This document shows positions 52,548 to 61,005 of a stretch of 64,000 nucleotides of DNA, in pieces. Position 1 is the stretch's first letter. Every line of letters begins with the position of its first letter. Below the pieces are notes generated by a model that did not search any database, was not told where the DNA came from, and worked only from the letters and a program-made list of their open reading frames with translations. Both the position numbers and the translations under genes were made by a program. The stretch spans positions 1,340,681-1,404,680 of the forward strand of contig NZ_CP006965.1 in NCBI RefSeq assembly GCF_000517445.1, given 5' to 3'. The stretch is from Thermococcus paralvinellae. GTDB lineage: Archaea > Methanobacteriota_B > Thermococci > Thermococcales > Thermococcaceae.

Positions 52548-53041
52548 AGAACCACCTCCTTACTTGCTCTAATTGTAGAATCTACTGTCCCCTTCCGTTT
52601 ACAATCTCTGCAAAGATAGACCTTGTCCTCAAGGGCTTCCTCTTCTATAACTTCTTCTGGCAATATCTGCAGAGCTTTCTGAACTTGTCTCTCGGTAAAG
52701 TCCACGTATCTTCCGCAACCTTTGCACTTAACGAGCCTAAGCTCAACTATTTCGACATGATCCCTTCTGTCTGGTGATGCAGCTTCAAAGAAGTTTGTGA
52801 GTTTTATTGCTCCTGTTGGACAGACCTCCTCACATCTTGCACACCTTATGCATCTACCAATATCAAGAACTATCCTTCTTGTTCCCTTATCGTAGTCATC
52901 AATCCTAAGGATAGCATCAGGAGGACAGGCATTAACACAAGCACCACAGCCAATGCAGAGAGTAGGGTCTATCTGAGGTATTCCTCTGTATTCCGGAGGA
53001 GCTTCAAGCTTGACAAATGGATATTTGAGTGTTACGGGCAT
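52544..53041 (-). CDS. Mfh ferredoxin-type subunit (HycF/NuoI-like)
   Basis: 165 residues. Two [4Fe-4S] motifs, TLCIGCGACVNACP and GRCIRCARCEEVCP, are followed by two CxxC pairs (VKCKGCGRYV, YLCRDCKRKG) that could hold a zinc or an extra metal, as in HycF-type proteins. It conducts electrons between the formate dehydrogenase part and the small subunit. Confidence 0.88.
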   Translation of the reverse strand: MPVTLKYPFVKLEAPPEYRGIPQIDPTLCIGCGACVNACPPDAILRIDDYDKGTRRIVLDIGRCIRCARCEEVCPTGAIKLTNFFEAASPDRRDHVEIVELRLVKCKGCGRYVDFTERQVQKALQILPEEVIEEEALEDKVYLCRDCKRKGTVDSTIRASKEVVL

Positions 53042-53042
53042 T

Positions 53043-54797
53043 TCACACCCTCCTTGAGGCTTTTATTGCTAGCTTGTTGAATTCCTCCTCACTCAAAACC
53101 CTAACTTTTCCGCTCTCAACATCAACTATCTGGACTCTTTCTGTACAGGAGTAGCATGGATCAATGCTGGCAACTATAAGGGGAGCATCCGCTATCGTGT
53201 AACCCCTCATCATGTCTGGAACCGCAGGTAAGTTGTTGTATGTTGCAGCTCTGACTCTGTATCTGTAGATCTTGTTATTTGGACCAGTCATCACATAATG
53301 AACATTCTCTCCTCTCGGTGCTTCGGTCATGCCTAAAGCTTCTTGGTATGGTGGAATTTCTTTATATTCTGCAAGTATGTCTCCTCCAGGAAGCTGATCT
53401 AAGGCTTGTTCAATTATCCAGATGCTTTCCCAAACTTCATCGATTCTAACCATAGCTCTTGACATCACGTCGCCATCCTTGTAAACTGGAACCTTAAAGT
53501 CCAAGTCCCCATAAGCGGCATATGGATGATCCCTTCTAACATCAAAGTCTCTTCCAGAAGCTCTTCCCAATGGACCGTCCACATCCCATTCTTTTGCAAC
53601 TTTGTAGGGAAGAACCCCAACGCTTTCACATCTCTTTACGAACGTTTTTGTAAATGTGATATTGTCAACAAATTCCTTAAAGCCACTCTTAAGATCCCTC
53701 AACACTTTTTCAATCAGAGATTTTCTGTATTCTAAGAAATCCCTCCTAACCCCACCCACAAGGAGCATACCATAGGTTTTTCTGTTACCTGTCAAGCGCT
53801 CAGCAAGCCACATTACGTGCTCTCTAAGTTCCCAAGCTTTCATGAATCCAACATCTAATCCAGTTAAGTGGCAGACAATTCCCAAATGGAGTAAGTGACT
53901 GTGAAGCCTCTCAATTTCAAGGACAATGGTTCTTATGTATTTAGCCCTCTCAGGAACCTCAATTCCAGCTGCATTTTCAACAGCCTGACAATATGCTGTT
54001 GAATGAGTACATCCACATATTCCACAAATTCTTTCGGCTATGAAACATACTTGATCATAAGTTAGCCTTCCCTCAACGATTTTCTCAATTCCTCTGTGTG
54101 CATAAAAGCCGCGATAATCAACATCAACGATCTCTTCACCCTTCACATAGAGTCTAAAGTGAGCTGCCTCTTCAAGTGCAACGTGATATGGTCCATAAGG
54201 CACTATAACTTCGTTATCTTTGGGCTTCTTATATGGATAGAACTTCTTTCCTGGTGGACTATCTGAGTAATGGAAATCCTTTCTGAGTGGATAAACACAT
54301 GATGGCCAGTCATCAGGAAGTACAAGCCTTCTTGGATCAGGATGTCCTTCTGGAACCAAACCAAGCATGTCATATGCTTCCCTCTCATACCAATTTGCAC
54401 CCTTGTGTTTTGGTGTTATTGAGATGAACTTAGGATCCTCCTCCGGGATATATGCTCTAACTCCAAGGTAAAAGTCACCGGCTGCTCCATTTATGCTAAG
54501 CCAGTAAGTTATGCTGAATTTTCCTCTCAAAGGCCTTTCATCAGTTGCAACCATTGTTGACAGTTGAGTTTCTTTCCATTTCTCATTGTTGAGGAAGTAG
54601 AGGACAATTTCAGGTACATCGTTTCTGTCAACTGTAATAATCCACTGGTTATATGCAACTTGTTTAACTTCCTTTATCTTATCTCCAAACTTCTGAAGAA
54701 TTTCATCCAAATATTCTTTCGTGACTTTAGCTTTCTCGCTACCCCAACTAACTCTCTTTTTCTCGACAGCTTCCTTGAATTCAATAATTTCAGGCAT
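53043..54797 (-). CDS. Mfh [NiFe] hydrogenase large subunit (NuoC-NuoD fusion, HycE-like)
   Basis: 584 residues from ATG 54797 (GAGGTGGTGTTC upstream). Residues 1-180 are NuoC-like (YEREAYDMLGLVPEGHPDP, RRLVLPDDWPSCVYPLRKDF), residues 195-584 NuoD-like with nickel ligands C258/C261 (ERICGICGCTH) and C548/C551 (DPCYSC). The fusion is typical for formate-hydrogenlyase (HycE/HyfG) and Mfh hydrogenases, whereas the two Mbh operons encode K and L separately. It makes H2 from electrons of formate. Confidence 0.93.
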   Translation of the reverse strand: MPEIIEFKEAVEKKRVSWGSEKAKVTKEYLDEILQKFGDKIKEVKQVAYNQWIITVDRNDVPEIVLYFLNNEKWKETQLSTMVATDERPLRGKFSITYWLSINGAAGDFYLGVRAYIPEEDPKFISITPKHKGANWYEREAYDMLGLVPEGHPDPRRLVLPDDWPSCVYPLRKDFHYSDSPPGKKFYPYKKPKDNEVIVPYGPYHVALEEAAHFRLYVKGEEIVDVDYRGFYAHRGIEKIVEGRLTYDQVCFIAERICGICGCTHSTAYCQAVENAAGIEVPERAKYIRTIVLEIERLHSHLLHLGIVCHLTGLDVGFMKAWELREHVMWLAERLTGNRKTYGMLLVGGVRRDFLEYRKSLIEKVLRDLKSGFKEFVDNITFTKTFVKRCESVGVLPYKVAKEWDVDGPLGRASGRDFDVRRDHPYAAYGDLDFKVPVYKDGDVMSRAMVRIDEVWESIWIIEQALDQLPGGDILAEYKEIPPYQEALGMTEAPRGENVHYVMTGPNNKIYRYRVRAATYNNLPAVPDMMRGYTIADAPLIVASIDPCYSCTERVQIVDVESGKVRVLSEEEFNKLAIKASRRV

Positions 54798-54807
54798 GAA
54801 CACCACC

Positions 54808-55731
54808 TCACAATCCTAACGAAGCAATTGCTAACGCAATCAAACCTGCAACAAATATGATTGTATTCTGTTTTATTATCGGAGTTATCTTCATACGAGC
54901 TGTGGTCGCCTCAATAACCGCCGATGTTGCGTAAAATACGACCAGCATAACCAGCTGAGTTATTAATGTAGCAACTGCACCATAAAGAGATGTTATGTCA
55001 ACGATATTCTTCATTATGGGCAGTACAATGAAGCTCACAAATAGCCAGATTAAGACCACACGTTTTATCAACATGGCCCATTTGAAGATTCCTAATAATC
55101 TTCCGCTGTATTCTACAAATGGACCCTCCAAGATCTCTGTCTCAGCTTCAGCAACATCAAATGGTATGAAAGCACATTCGACATAAATGGAGTATGCTAG
55201 GAATATGAACGCAAGTATGACAGAGGGAGTGATTGTTAGATTCATTGGAATTCCGCTTATGCTTAATGTATGAGTTTTCAATGCAAATATTCCAAGAGCA
55301 ACACCAAGTATTGGCTCTACGCTGAGGATTATCATCATCTCTCTATTTGCTCCAGCATTTGCATAAGTGTTGTTAACAAGGAATCCTGCCATCATCATTG
55401 AAATCGAGAATATTGCCAGCACATAGAGGAAGACAAAGATATCTCCCGTGAATGCAACTGGTATGAAGTTTCCAAATGGTAATACTAATCCAGCTGAAAG
55501 TGCTGCTGCAAATGCCGCATATGGAGCAACAATGAAGCCTAATCTATCCGTTGGGAGTATTGGCTCCATTGAGAGCAAGGTTGAGATGTCATAGTAAGTC
55601 TGAAGCAGTGGAGGACCTTGTCTTGATTGAAGTATTGCCTTGATTTTCCTAGCTATTCCATCTAAGAGTGGAGGAAGGAGGAGTATTATTATGAGTGAAG
55701 CACCAGCGAATGCAATTTTCTCAAACATCAT
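54808..55731 (-). CDS. Mfh membrane anchor subunit (NuoH/HycD-like)
   Basis: 307 residues; ATG 55731 with GAGGTGAGAAAA upstream. About eight helices with RKIKAILQSRQGPPLLQTYY and DVAEAETEILEGPFVEYSGR. It links the hydrogenase to the antiporter-like subunits. Confidence 0.92.
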   Translation of the reverse strand: MMFEKIAFAGASLIIILLLPPLLDGIARKIKAILQSRQGPPLLQTYYDISTLLSMEPILPTDRLGFIVAPYAAFAAALSAGLVLPFGNFIPVAFTGDIFVFLYVLAIFSISMMMAGFLVNNTYANAGANREMMIILSVEPILGVALGIFALKTHTLSISGIPMNLTITPSVILAFIFLAYSIYVECAFIPFDVAEAETEILEGPFVEYSGRLLGIFKWAMLIKRVVLIWLFVSFIVLPIMKNIVDITSLYGAVATLITQLVMLVVFYATSAVIEATTARMKITPIIKQNTIIFVAGLIALAIASLGL

Positions 55732-55741
55732 TTTTCTCACC

Positions 55742-57814
55742 TCACAGCACCATTAATGCAAGTATCACGGCCAAAATCACTAGTGCAAGAGTCAGCGCTC
55801 CATTAACTCTGGCAAATCCTTCATCAAGCAAGATACCGCTTACCCTAGATATTTTGACGAGAGGTGCAACAAAGTATTCGTCAAAGTAAATCTCAGAGGT
55901 GTTCTTAACGTAGGAGTGTCCAAGCAAAGTAACTGCTCTAGATACAGCATTGGCACAACTATGGAGAGCTTCTGAAAATCCAACATACAACCTTGCAACT
56001 GCCTTGTTGACTCTGCCTCCAAATTCACTAAGCACGTGACCTGCATGATACAAGAAGTGTATGTACTCCTCAAATGGCTCATAGTAGTTAACAGCTTTGT
56101 ATTTGTATTGGCTCATTGCAACAGGCTCACCAAGTGTCCATGGTTCATCCATTTTTCTTGAGATCGGGAACAGTAGGTACATTCCGATGAATATCACAGA
56201 GAACAGTGCCATGAATAGCAGGGGCTTAAAGTAACTCTCTGCACCAATAGGCATTGAAGGAGCTTTTATCATCACAAGCCAGTACTTGGTTGTTATCCAG
56301 TTTGCCAACTCAACACCTGTTAAATCACTACCTGGTGAAAGGAGAAGCGGCAGGATTAATGCCGGAACTAAACCTAGGACTAAACAGAGTGATGCCAGGA
56401 AACCTTTTGCTATGAGCATTTGTGAAGATACTTCTTTGACGTCTTTTGTCAGTTCAGTTGGTTCTCCTCCAAATGCTGTCGTGTAAAACTTGATAAATGA
56501 CGCTAAAGTTGCTGCGCTGATAAATAACGCCATTACGCCGAAGAATACAATGAGTCCATTATTTGAAAGGAATGTTGACTGATAAATCATCCACTTGCTC
56601 ATGAATCCGTTGAATGGTGGAGTTCCTGCTATTGACATTGCAGCTATAAATGTGAATATCGCTGTGAATGGCATCAGCTTAGCTAAGCCTCCCAAGGTGT
56701 TTAAATCTCTGCTGTGAGTTCTGTAGAGGATTGACCCGGCTGAGAGGAAGAGCAGACCTTTAAAGAGAGCATGGTTCACAAGGTGGTAAAGACCAGCCGC
56801 TAAGGCTATTGCACCGAAAGCAGCGTAAGCACCACCTTTGGCTATGAAGATTATTCCAACTCCGACTCCAAGCCAGATGTATCCCATCTGTCCAACACTG
56901 TGATAAGCAAGCAAACGCTTAGCATCAGTCTGTTTTAATGCATAGAGAGTTCCAATAGTTAATGTTATTGCCCCAAGAGCTGCAACAATGTAACCAAATG
57001 TTACGTTTGGTTTTAATATGAAACAAGTTGTCCTTATCAATCCATAAACTGCAACCTTAATCATGACACCACTCATCAAAGCAGATACGTTGCTTGGCGC
57101 AGCTGGATGCGCATCAGGCAACCAGAAGTGTATTGGTACAACACCAGCTTTGCTTCCAAAGCCAATTAGGAATAGGACATAGAATATTGGGCTGAGCTTG
57201 AGTGAAGCTAAATTTGCGAAGTTTAGTCCATCAACTGAGCCAACTTTAGCGTAGAGCAAAGCGACCGCTATAACCAACGGCAGTGTACTCGTTATGTGCA
57301 TCGTTACAAAGTACTTCCACCCAGCTTTTCTGACGTATTCCTCCTCGCTTTCCCAGATCATTAAGACATAGGATGCAAAGGTCATGACTTCCCAGAGGAA
57401 GAGGAACCAGAACAAGCTTGATACAGTAACTATGAGTATCATTGAGAGCACGAAGGTGCTGTATAGTATTATGTAGAGCCATCCCTTGCCAAGCTTCTCA
57501 TAGAACTCCATGTACTTTGGTGAATAAACTGATGTTGCCAATCCCAAGGCTCCTAAGACAAAGCAGAGTATGAGTGATAACCCATCGATGTGGAAGGGTA
57601 TCTTAGCCACGCCAATGTTGTAAACAATGTCTACTGCTTTTCCTTGAAGTGCAAGGGGTATAGCATTTATAGTGAAAGCTAACAGTGAGAGGGAAGCTAA
57701 GGCTGTGAATGCATGGCCCAAGCTGATTGAAAGTTTATAATTTCTCTTGAATATCAGAGCGACCAGCATTGATGCAAAGTACAGGATTACAGCTAAGGTG
57801 AACAGCTCCTTCAT
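55742..57814 (-). CDS. Mfh antiporter-like subunit, long form (NuoL/HyfB-like)
   Basis: 690 residues from ATG 57814. About 14 core helices (WEVMTFASYVLMIWESEEEY, FGSKAGVVPIHFWLPDAHPA, ALMSGVMIKVAVYGLIRTTC, HLVNHALFKGLLFLSAGSIL) and a C-terminal extension of about 150 residues with extra helices (GALTLALVILAVILALMVL at the end), as in HyfB/HycC. It is the main candidate proton/Na+ channel of the formate hydrogenlyase. Confidence 0.9.
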   Translation of the reverse strand: MKELFTLAVILYFASMLVALIFKRNYKLSISLGHAFTALASLSLLAFTINAIPLALQGKAVDIVYNIGVAKIPFHIDGLSLILCFVLGALGLATSVYSPKYMEFYEKLGKGWLYIILYSTFVLSMILIVTVSSLFWFLFLWEVMTFASYVLMIWESEEEYVRKAGWKYFVTMHITSTLPLVIAVALLYAKVGSVDGLNFANLASLKLSPIFYVLFLIGFGSKAGVVPIHFWLPDAHPAAPSNVSALMSGVMIKVAVYGLIRTTCFILKPNVTFGYIVAALGAITLTIGTLYALKQTDAKRLLAYHSVGQMGYIWLGVGVGIIFIAKGGAYAAFGAIALAAGLYHLVNHALFKGLLFLSAGSILYRTHSRDLNTLGGLAKLMPFTAIFTFIAAMSIAGTPPFNGFMSKWMIYQSTFLSNNGLIVFFGVMALFISAATLASFIKFYTTAFGGEPTELTKDVKEVSSQMLIAKGFLASLCLVLGLVPALILPLLLSPGSDLTGVELANWITTKYWLVMIKAPSMPIGAESYFKPLLFMALFSVIFIGMYLLFPISRKMDEPWTLGEPVAMSQYKYKAVNYYEPFEEYIHFLYHAGHVLSEFGGRVNKAVARLYVGFSEALHSCANAVSRAVTLLGHSYVKNTSEIYFDEYFVAPLVKISRVSGILLDEGFARVNGALTLALVILAVILALMVL

Positions 57815-57816
57815 TT

Positions 57817-59031
57817 TCACCACCTCGCCCATATGAAGTCACACATGAATTGGCTTATCAATGAGAGCACAAGCAACACCACAATGCTGAAAGCCAAGCT
57901 TGCTGGTAATTTGCGCTTAACTTCTGGCTCTCCTTCGCTTATCACGTAAGCGTGGAATATCTTGAGGAAGATTATGAACGCTATGACCCATTCCACAGCA
58001 ACGAATATGGCCAAGCCTTGACTGACCTCAAGCAGAGTTTTAATGATGTTGAGCTTGTTGAAGAACAAGTTGAACGGTGGCACACCTTCTAAGGCGAAGA
58101 TTGATGCGGCAAAGAGTCCAGCGGTAAAGGCATCGCTGTTCATGAAGCCCTTCATCTTGCTCAAACTCTTGGTTCCAAAGACATAAAGCAAAGCTCCGGC
58201 TGATATGAAAGCTGCTGCTTTAGCCAACCCATGGGCTACCACATAATAGCTAATGTCCTTCTCAACTCCCGTAATTCCCAACAATCCCGCAAAGATTAGC
58301 AGAAACATCCATCCCATGTTGTCTATTGTCGACCAAGCAAACAGTCTCTTAACGTCGTCTTGAAGTGGATAGCTGAGTATAGCTGAGACCATACTAAGCA
58401 TTGCCATTAAACCAATTGCATAAATTACCCAGCTTGAAACTCTCCAGTCAACCAAATCGAGAATTCTGATTGTTCCGTAAACACCAAGCTCAACCATTGC
58501 ACCACTCAATATAGCAGAGACTGGACTTGGAGCCGCAGGGTGGGCATCAGGCAACCAGAAGTGCATTGGGAACAAACCACACTTTGTAGCAAATCCAAAG
58601 AACATCAAGAAGACTATAATGTCCTTATACTGTGTAAATTGAGTGAAGTTGAAAGTCCCGGTTACCGCATAGTATAGGACTATTGCAAAGATTAATGGTG
58701 TAGTATCAAAGAGGTGCATAGTTACAAAATACTTCCATCCAGCCTTCTTAGCACTCTCTTCAGGATAGTCATAGATAATCAAGAAGTAGGAAGCCAGAGT
58801 CATGACTTCCCAAAGGAACAGGAAGCTAAACCAATCTCTAACCATTGGTATTAACAACATTGAGATTATAAAGACAAGTAAGGTTGGATAGTAGGGAATT
58901 TTAGGCTTAAACTCATAGATGTCCATATACTTGAGTGAGGCTACTATCGCTGCTAGCCCAAGTATCCCTACGTTAAGAGCAAAGAGTAGTGAAACTTTAT
59001 CGAGAGTGAGTGTGAAGTCAAAGGCGAACAT
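57817..59031 (-). CDS. Mfh antiporter-like subunit, short form (NuoM/N-like)
   Basis: 404 residues, shorter than most family members (about 500) and probably missing the first helices. LFLWEVMTLASYFLIIYDYP, FATKCGLFPMHFWLPDAHPA, then ILSGAMVELGVYGTIRILD, where Glu takes the lysine position. Start at ATG 59031; six bases after the next gene upstream. One of three antiporter-like subunits in this module. Confidence 0.88.
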   Translation of the reverse strand: MFAFDFTLTLDKVSLLFALNVGILGLAAIVASLKYMDIYEFKPKIPYYPTLLVFIISMLLIPMVRDWFSFLFLWEVMTLASYFLIIYDYPEESAKKAGWKYFVTMHLFDTTPLIFAIVLYYAVTGTFNFTQFTQYKDIIVFLMFFGFATKCGLFPMHFWLPDAHPAAPSPVSAILSGAMVELGVYGTIRILDLVDWRVSSWVIYAIGLMAMLSMVSAILSYPLQDDVKRLFAWSTIDNMGWMFLLIFAGLLGITGVEKDISYYVVAHGLAKAAAFISAGALLYVFGTKSLSKMKGFMNSDAFTAGLFAASIFALEGVPPFNLFFNKLNIIKTLLEVSQGLAIFVAVEWVIAFIIFLKIFHAYVISEGEPEVKRKLPASLAFSIVVLLVLSLISQFMCDFIWARW

Positions 59032-59037
59032 TTCCTC

Positions 59038-60489
59038 TCACCACCCTATCTTAGTTATGAATGGGTATGATATGAGCGGAGCTATTATTCCAAGTATAAG
59101 CAGGAGAATCATTGAAAGCTTCATCAAGTCAGAGATATCGTATTTTTCGTTACATTCACAAACACTAAATGCCATGCCATGTATTCTCTTCAGTGCAACC
59201 ATCAGGAAGACTCCAGCATCTATTAAAACCATGACAAGCAAAGCTAATGCTAGTGGGTTTCCTAATGCCCCCTTGATGTTCGTTAGTATTGCAAGCTTGC
59301 TGAAGAAGACTGCAAATGGTGGAACTCCAGCTAACCCTATCAATGCAAAAGTCCAGCTGTAAGCTGAAATTGGCAGTGATTTAATCAGACCCTTGATTTT
59401 ATCCATTTCGAGAGTTCCAATAGCATAACTGAAAGTTCCCGCTGTGAGGAATGCCAAACCTTTGATGTACGCGTGATTGAAGAGCTGGAACATTGATGCT
59501 TGTAAGCCAGTCTTTAAGCCTAAAACGGCAAACGCTAAACCAACATACATTAAGCCAGATTCAGCGATTGTTGAATATGCTAAAAGTCTCTTTGCATCCT
59601 TCTGTAGAGGATACATGAATATACAAATTACCAACGTTGCCAGGAGCAATGACGCCATTACGTAAAATGCCTGAATCGGAAGTGGCTGCATAAATTGAAT
59701 TGCCCTTGCTAAGAGATAGACACCCATCTCAACCATTGCTGCACCATGGAGGAAAGCAGACGCTGGAGTTGGGGCTACCATAGCATCCGGAAGCCAGGAG
59801 TAAAGCGGGAACTGAGCGCTCTTGGTGAAAGCAGCGATCATTATTGCAATGAAGACAATAAGTTTCATGTCCCCTGATAAGTTTGATAGTGCAAATAAGC
59901 TCAAGTCATGTAGCTTTGTTATGCCAATAGCAACTGCTGTATAAAGACCAACCATTGCACCAAAGTTAGTCACAATTAGAGCCTTGTAAGCTGAGCGCTC
60001 TGCTTTTTTGCCCCCATAATAGCTGACAACACCCCAACATGCAAGGCTCATAATTTCAAAGAATATTAGGAGTTGGAGTATTGATGAGGAGTATATGAAG
60101 GCCAAAGTTGCACCAATGAAGAGAACCATCCAGGCATAGAACCTTCCCTTATCAGAGTAGACAGGGTGCTCCTTATTTCTTGGACTCATGTAATCCTTAG
60201 CATATAACATGAAAAGCAAGCCAGCTGTTATAACAACAAATCCAACAGAAACGCTCATTGGGTCAATTATCAGACCATAAACCTCTCCAAAGGATTTTGT
60301 TTTAAAGAGAACCTTATGAATAGTTGGCATACCTGCTGTGTAATAACTCACAACACCTGCCAAATTTAAAATCGCTGCAATTATCACAGAGATGAGCATG
60401 ACGTAATCAGCTCTTCTACCATCTAACCTAAACAATATCACGCCCGCAATTAAAGGAATTAAAAAAGAAAGGATAAAAAATTCTTTCAT
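59038..60489 (-). CDS. Mfh antiporter-like subunit (NuoL/M/N-like)
   Basis: 483 residues from ATG 60489 (GAGGTGGTTAAA upstream); the frame extends to 60603 but would overlap the ferredoxin gene. About 13 helices: IFFEIMSLACWGVVSYYGG, FTKSAQFPLYSWLPDAMVAP, AFLHGAAMVEMGVYLLARAI, FQLFNHAYIKGLAFLTAGTF. DAMVAPTPASAFLH resembles the NuoL/HyfF-type loop. First membrane subunit of the hydrogenase module after fdhA. Confidence 0.88.
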   Translation of the reverse strand: MKEFFILSFLIPLIAGVILFRLDGRRADYVMLISVIIAAILNLAGVVSYYTAGMPTIHKVLFKTKSFGEVYGLIIDPMSVSVGFVVITAGLLFMLYAKDYMSPRNKEHPVYSDKGRFYAWMVLFIGATLAFIYSSSILQLLIFFEIMSLACWGVVSYYGGKKAERSAYKALIVTNFGAMVGLYTAVAIGITKLHDLSLFALSNLSGDMKLIVFIAIMIAAFTKSAQFPLYSWLPDAMVAPTPASAFLHGAAMVEMGVYLLARAIQFMQPLPIQAFYVMASLLLATLVICIFMYPLQKDAKRLLAYSTIAESGLMYVGLAFAVLGLKTGLQASMFQLFNHAYIKGLAFLTAGTFSYAIGTLEMDKIKGLIKSLPISAYSWTFALIGLAGVPPFAVFFSKLAILTNIKGALGNPLALALLVMVLIDAGVFLMVALKRIHGMAFSVCECNEKYDISDLMKLSMILLLILGIIAPLISYPFITKIGW

Positions 60490-60499
60490 TTTAACCACC

Positions 60500-61000
60500 T
60501 CAAACCCCGAGGAGTGAGATCTTCTCAGCTTTTTTCGCAACTTCAATAGCTCTTTCTGTGAATTTCTCCCTTCTCTTCCTCTGTATCTCGTCAAAGTCAC
60601 CAAAGATTAATGCATCAGTTGGACATGTTGCAGCACAAGCAGGCTCTTTTCCTTCAGCTCTCCTCTGAGCACATAGGTCACACTTACCCATTACTTTGTT
60701 AATTAAGTCAAGCTCTGGAATTCCAAAAGGACAGACTATCCCACACATGAGACAACCGATACATCTCTGAGGAGCCAAGATGACAGCGCCGTCTTTATCC
60801 CTGTAAAGAGCGTTAGTTGGACAGACTTCCACACATGGAGCAGTTTCACAGTGCCTACAGTTTAAGGCCATTGCGGCCATTTCTTGCCACTCAAAGACGT
60901 TAATGAAAGATTTACCATTGTGCTCTCTTTCACATGCTACTTCACAGGCTCTACACTCAATACATTTGGAAAAATCAATAAAGATAGTCTTGCGGGCCAT
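60500..61000 (-). CDS. Polyferredoxin subunit of formate dehydrogenase (HycB/HydN-like)
   Basis: 166 residues; ATG 61000 starts 5 bases after the fdhA stop. Four [4Fe-4S] motifs: SKCIECRACEVACE, LNCRHCETAPCVEVCP, QRCIGCLMCGIVCPFG and GKCDLCAQRR with PACAATCP. It takes electrons from FdhA and passes them toward the hydrogenase. HycB of E. coli has the same role. Confidence 0.92.
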   Translation of the reverse strand: MARKTIFIDFSKCIECRACEVACEREHNGKSFINVFEWQEMAAMALNCRHCETAPCVEVCPTNALYRDKDGAVILAPQRCIGCLMCGIVCPFGIPELDLINKVMGKCDLCAQRRAEGKEPACAATCPTDALIFGDFDEIQRKRREKFTERAIEVAKKAEKISLLGV

Positions 61001-61005
61001 TTAAA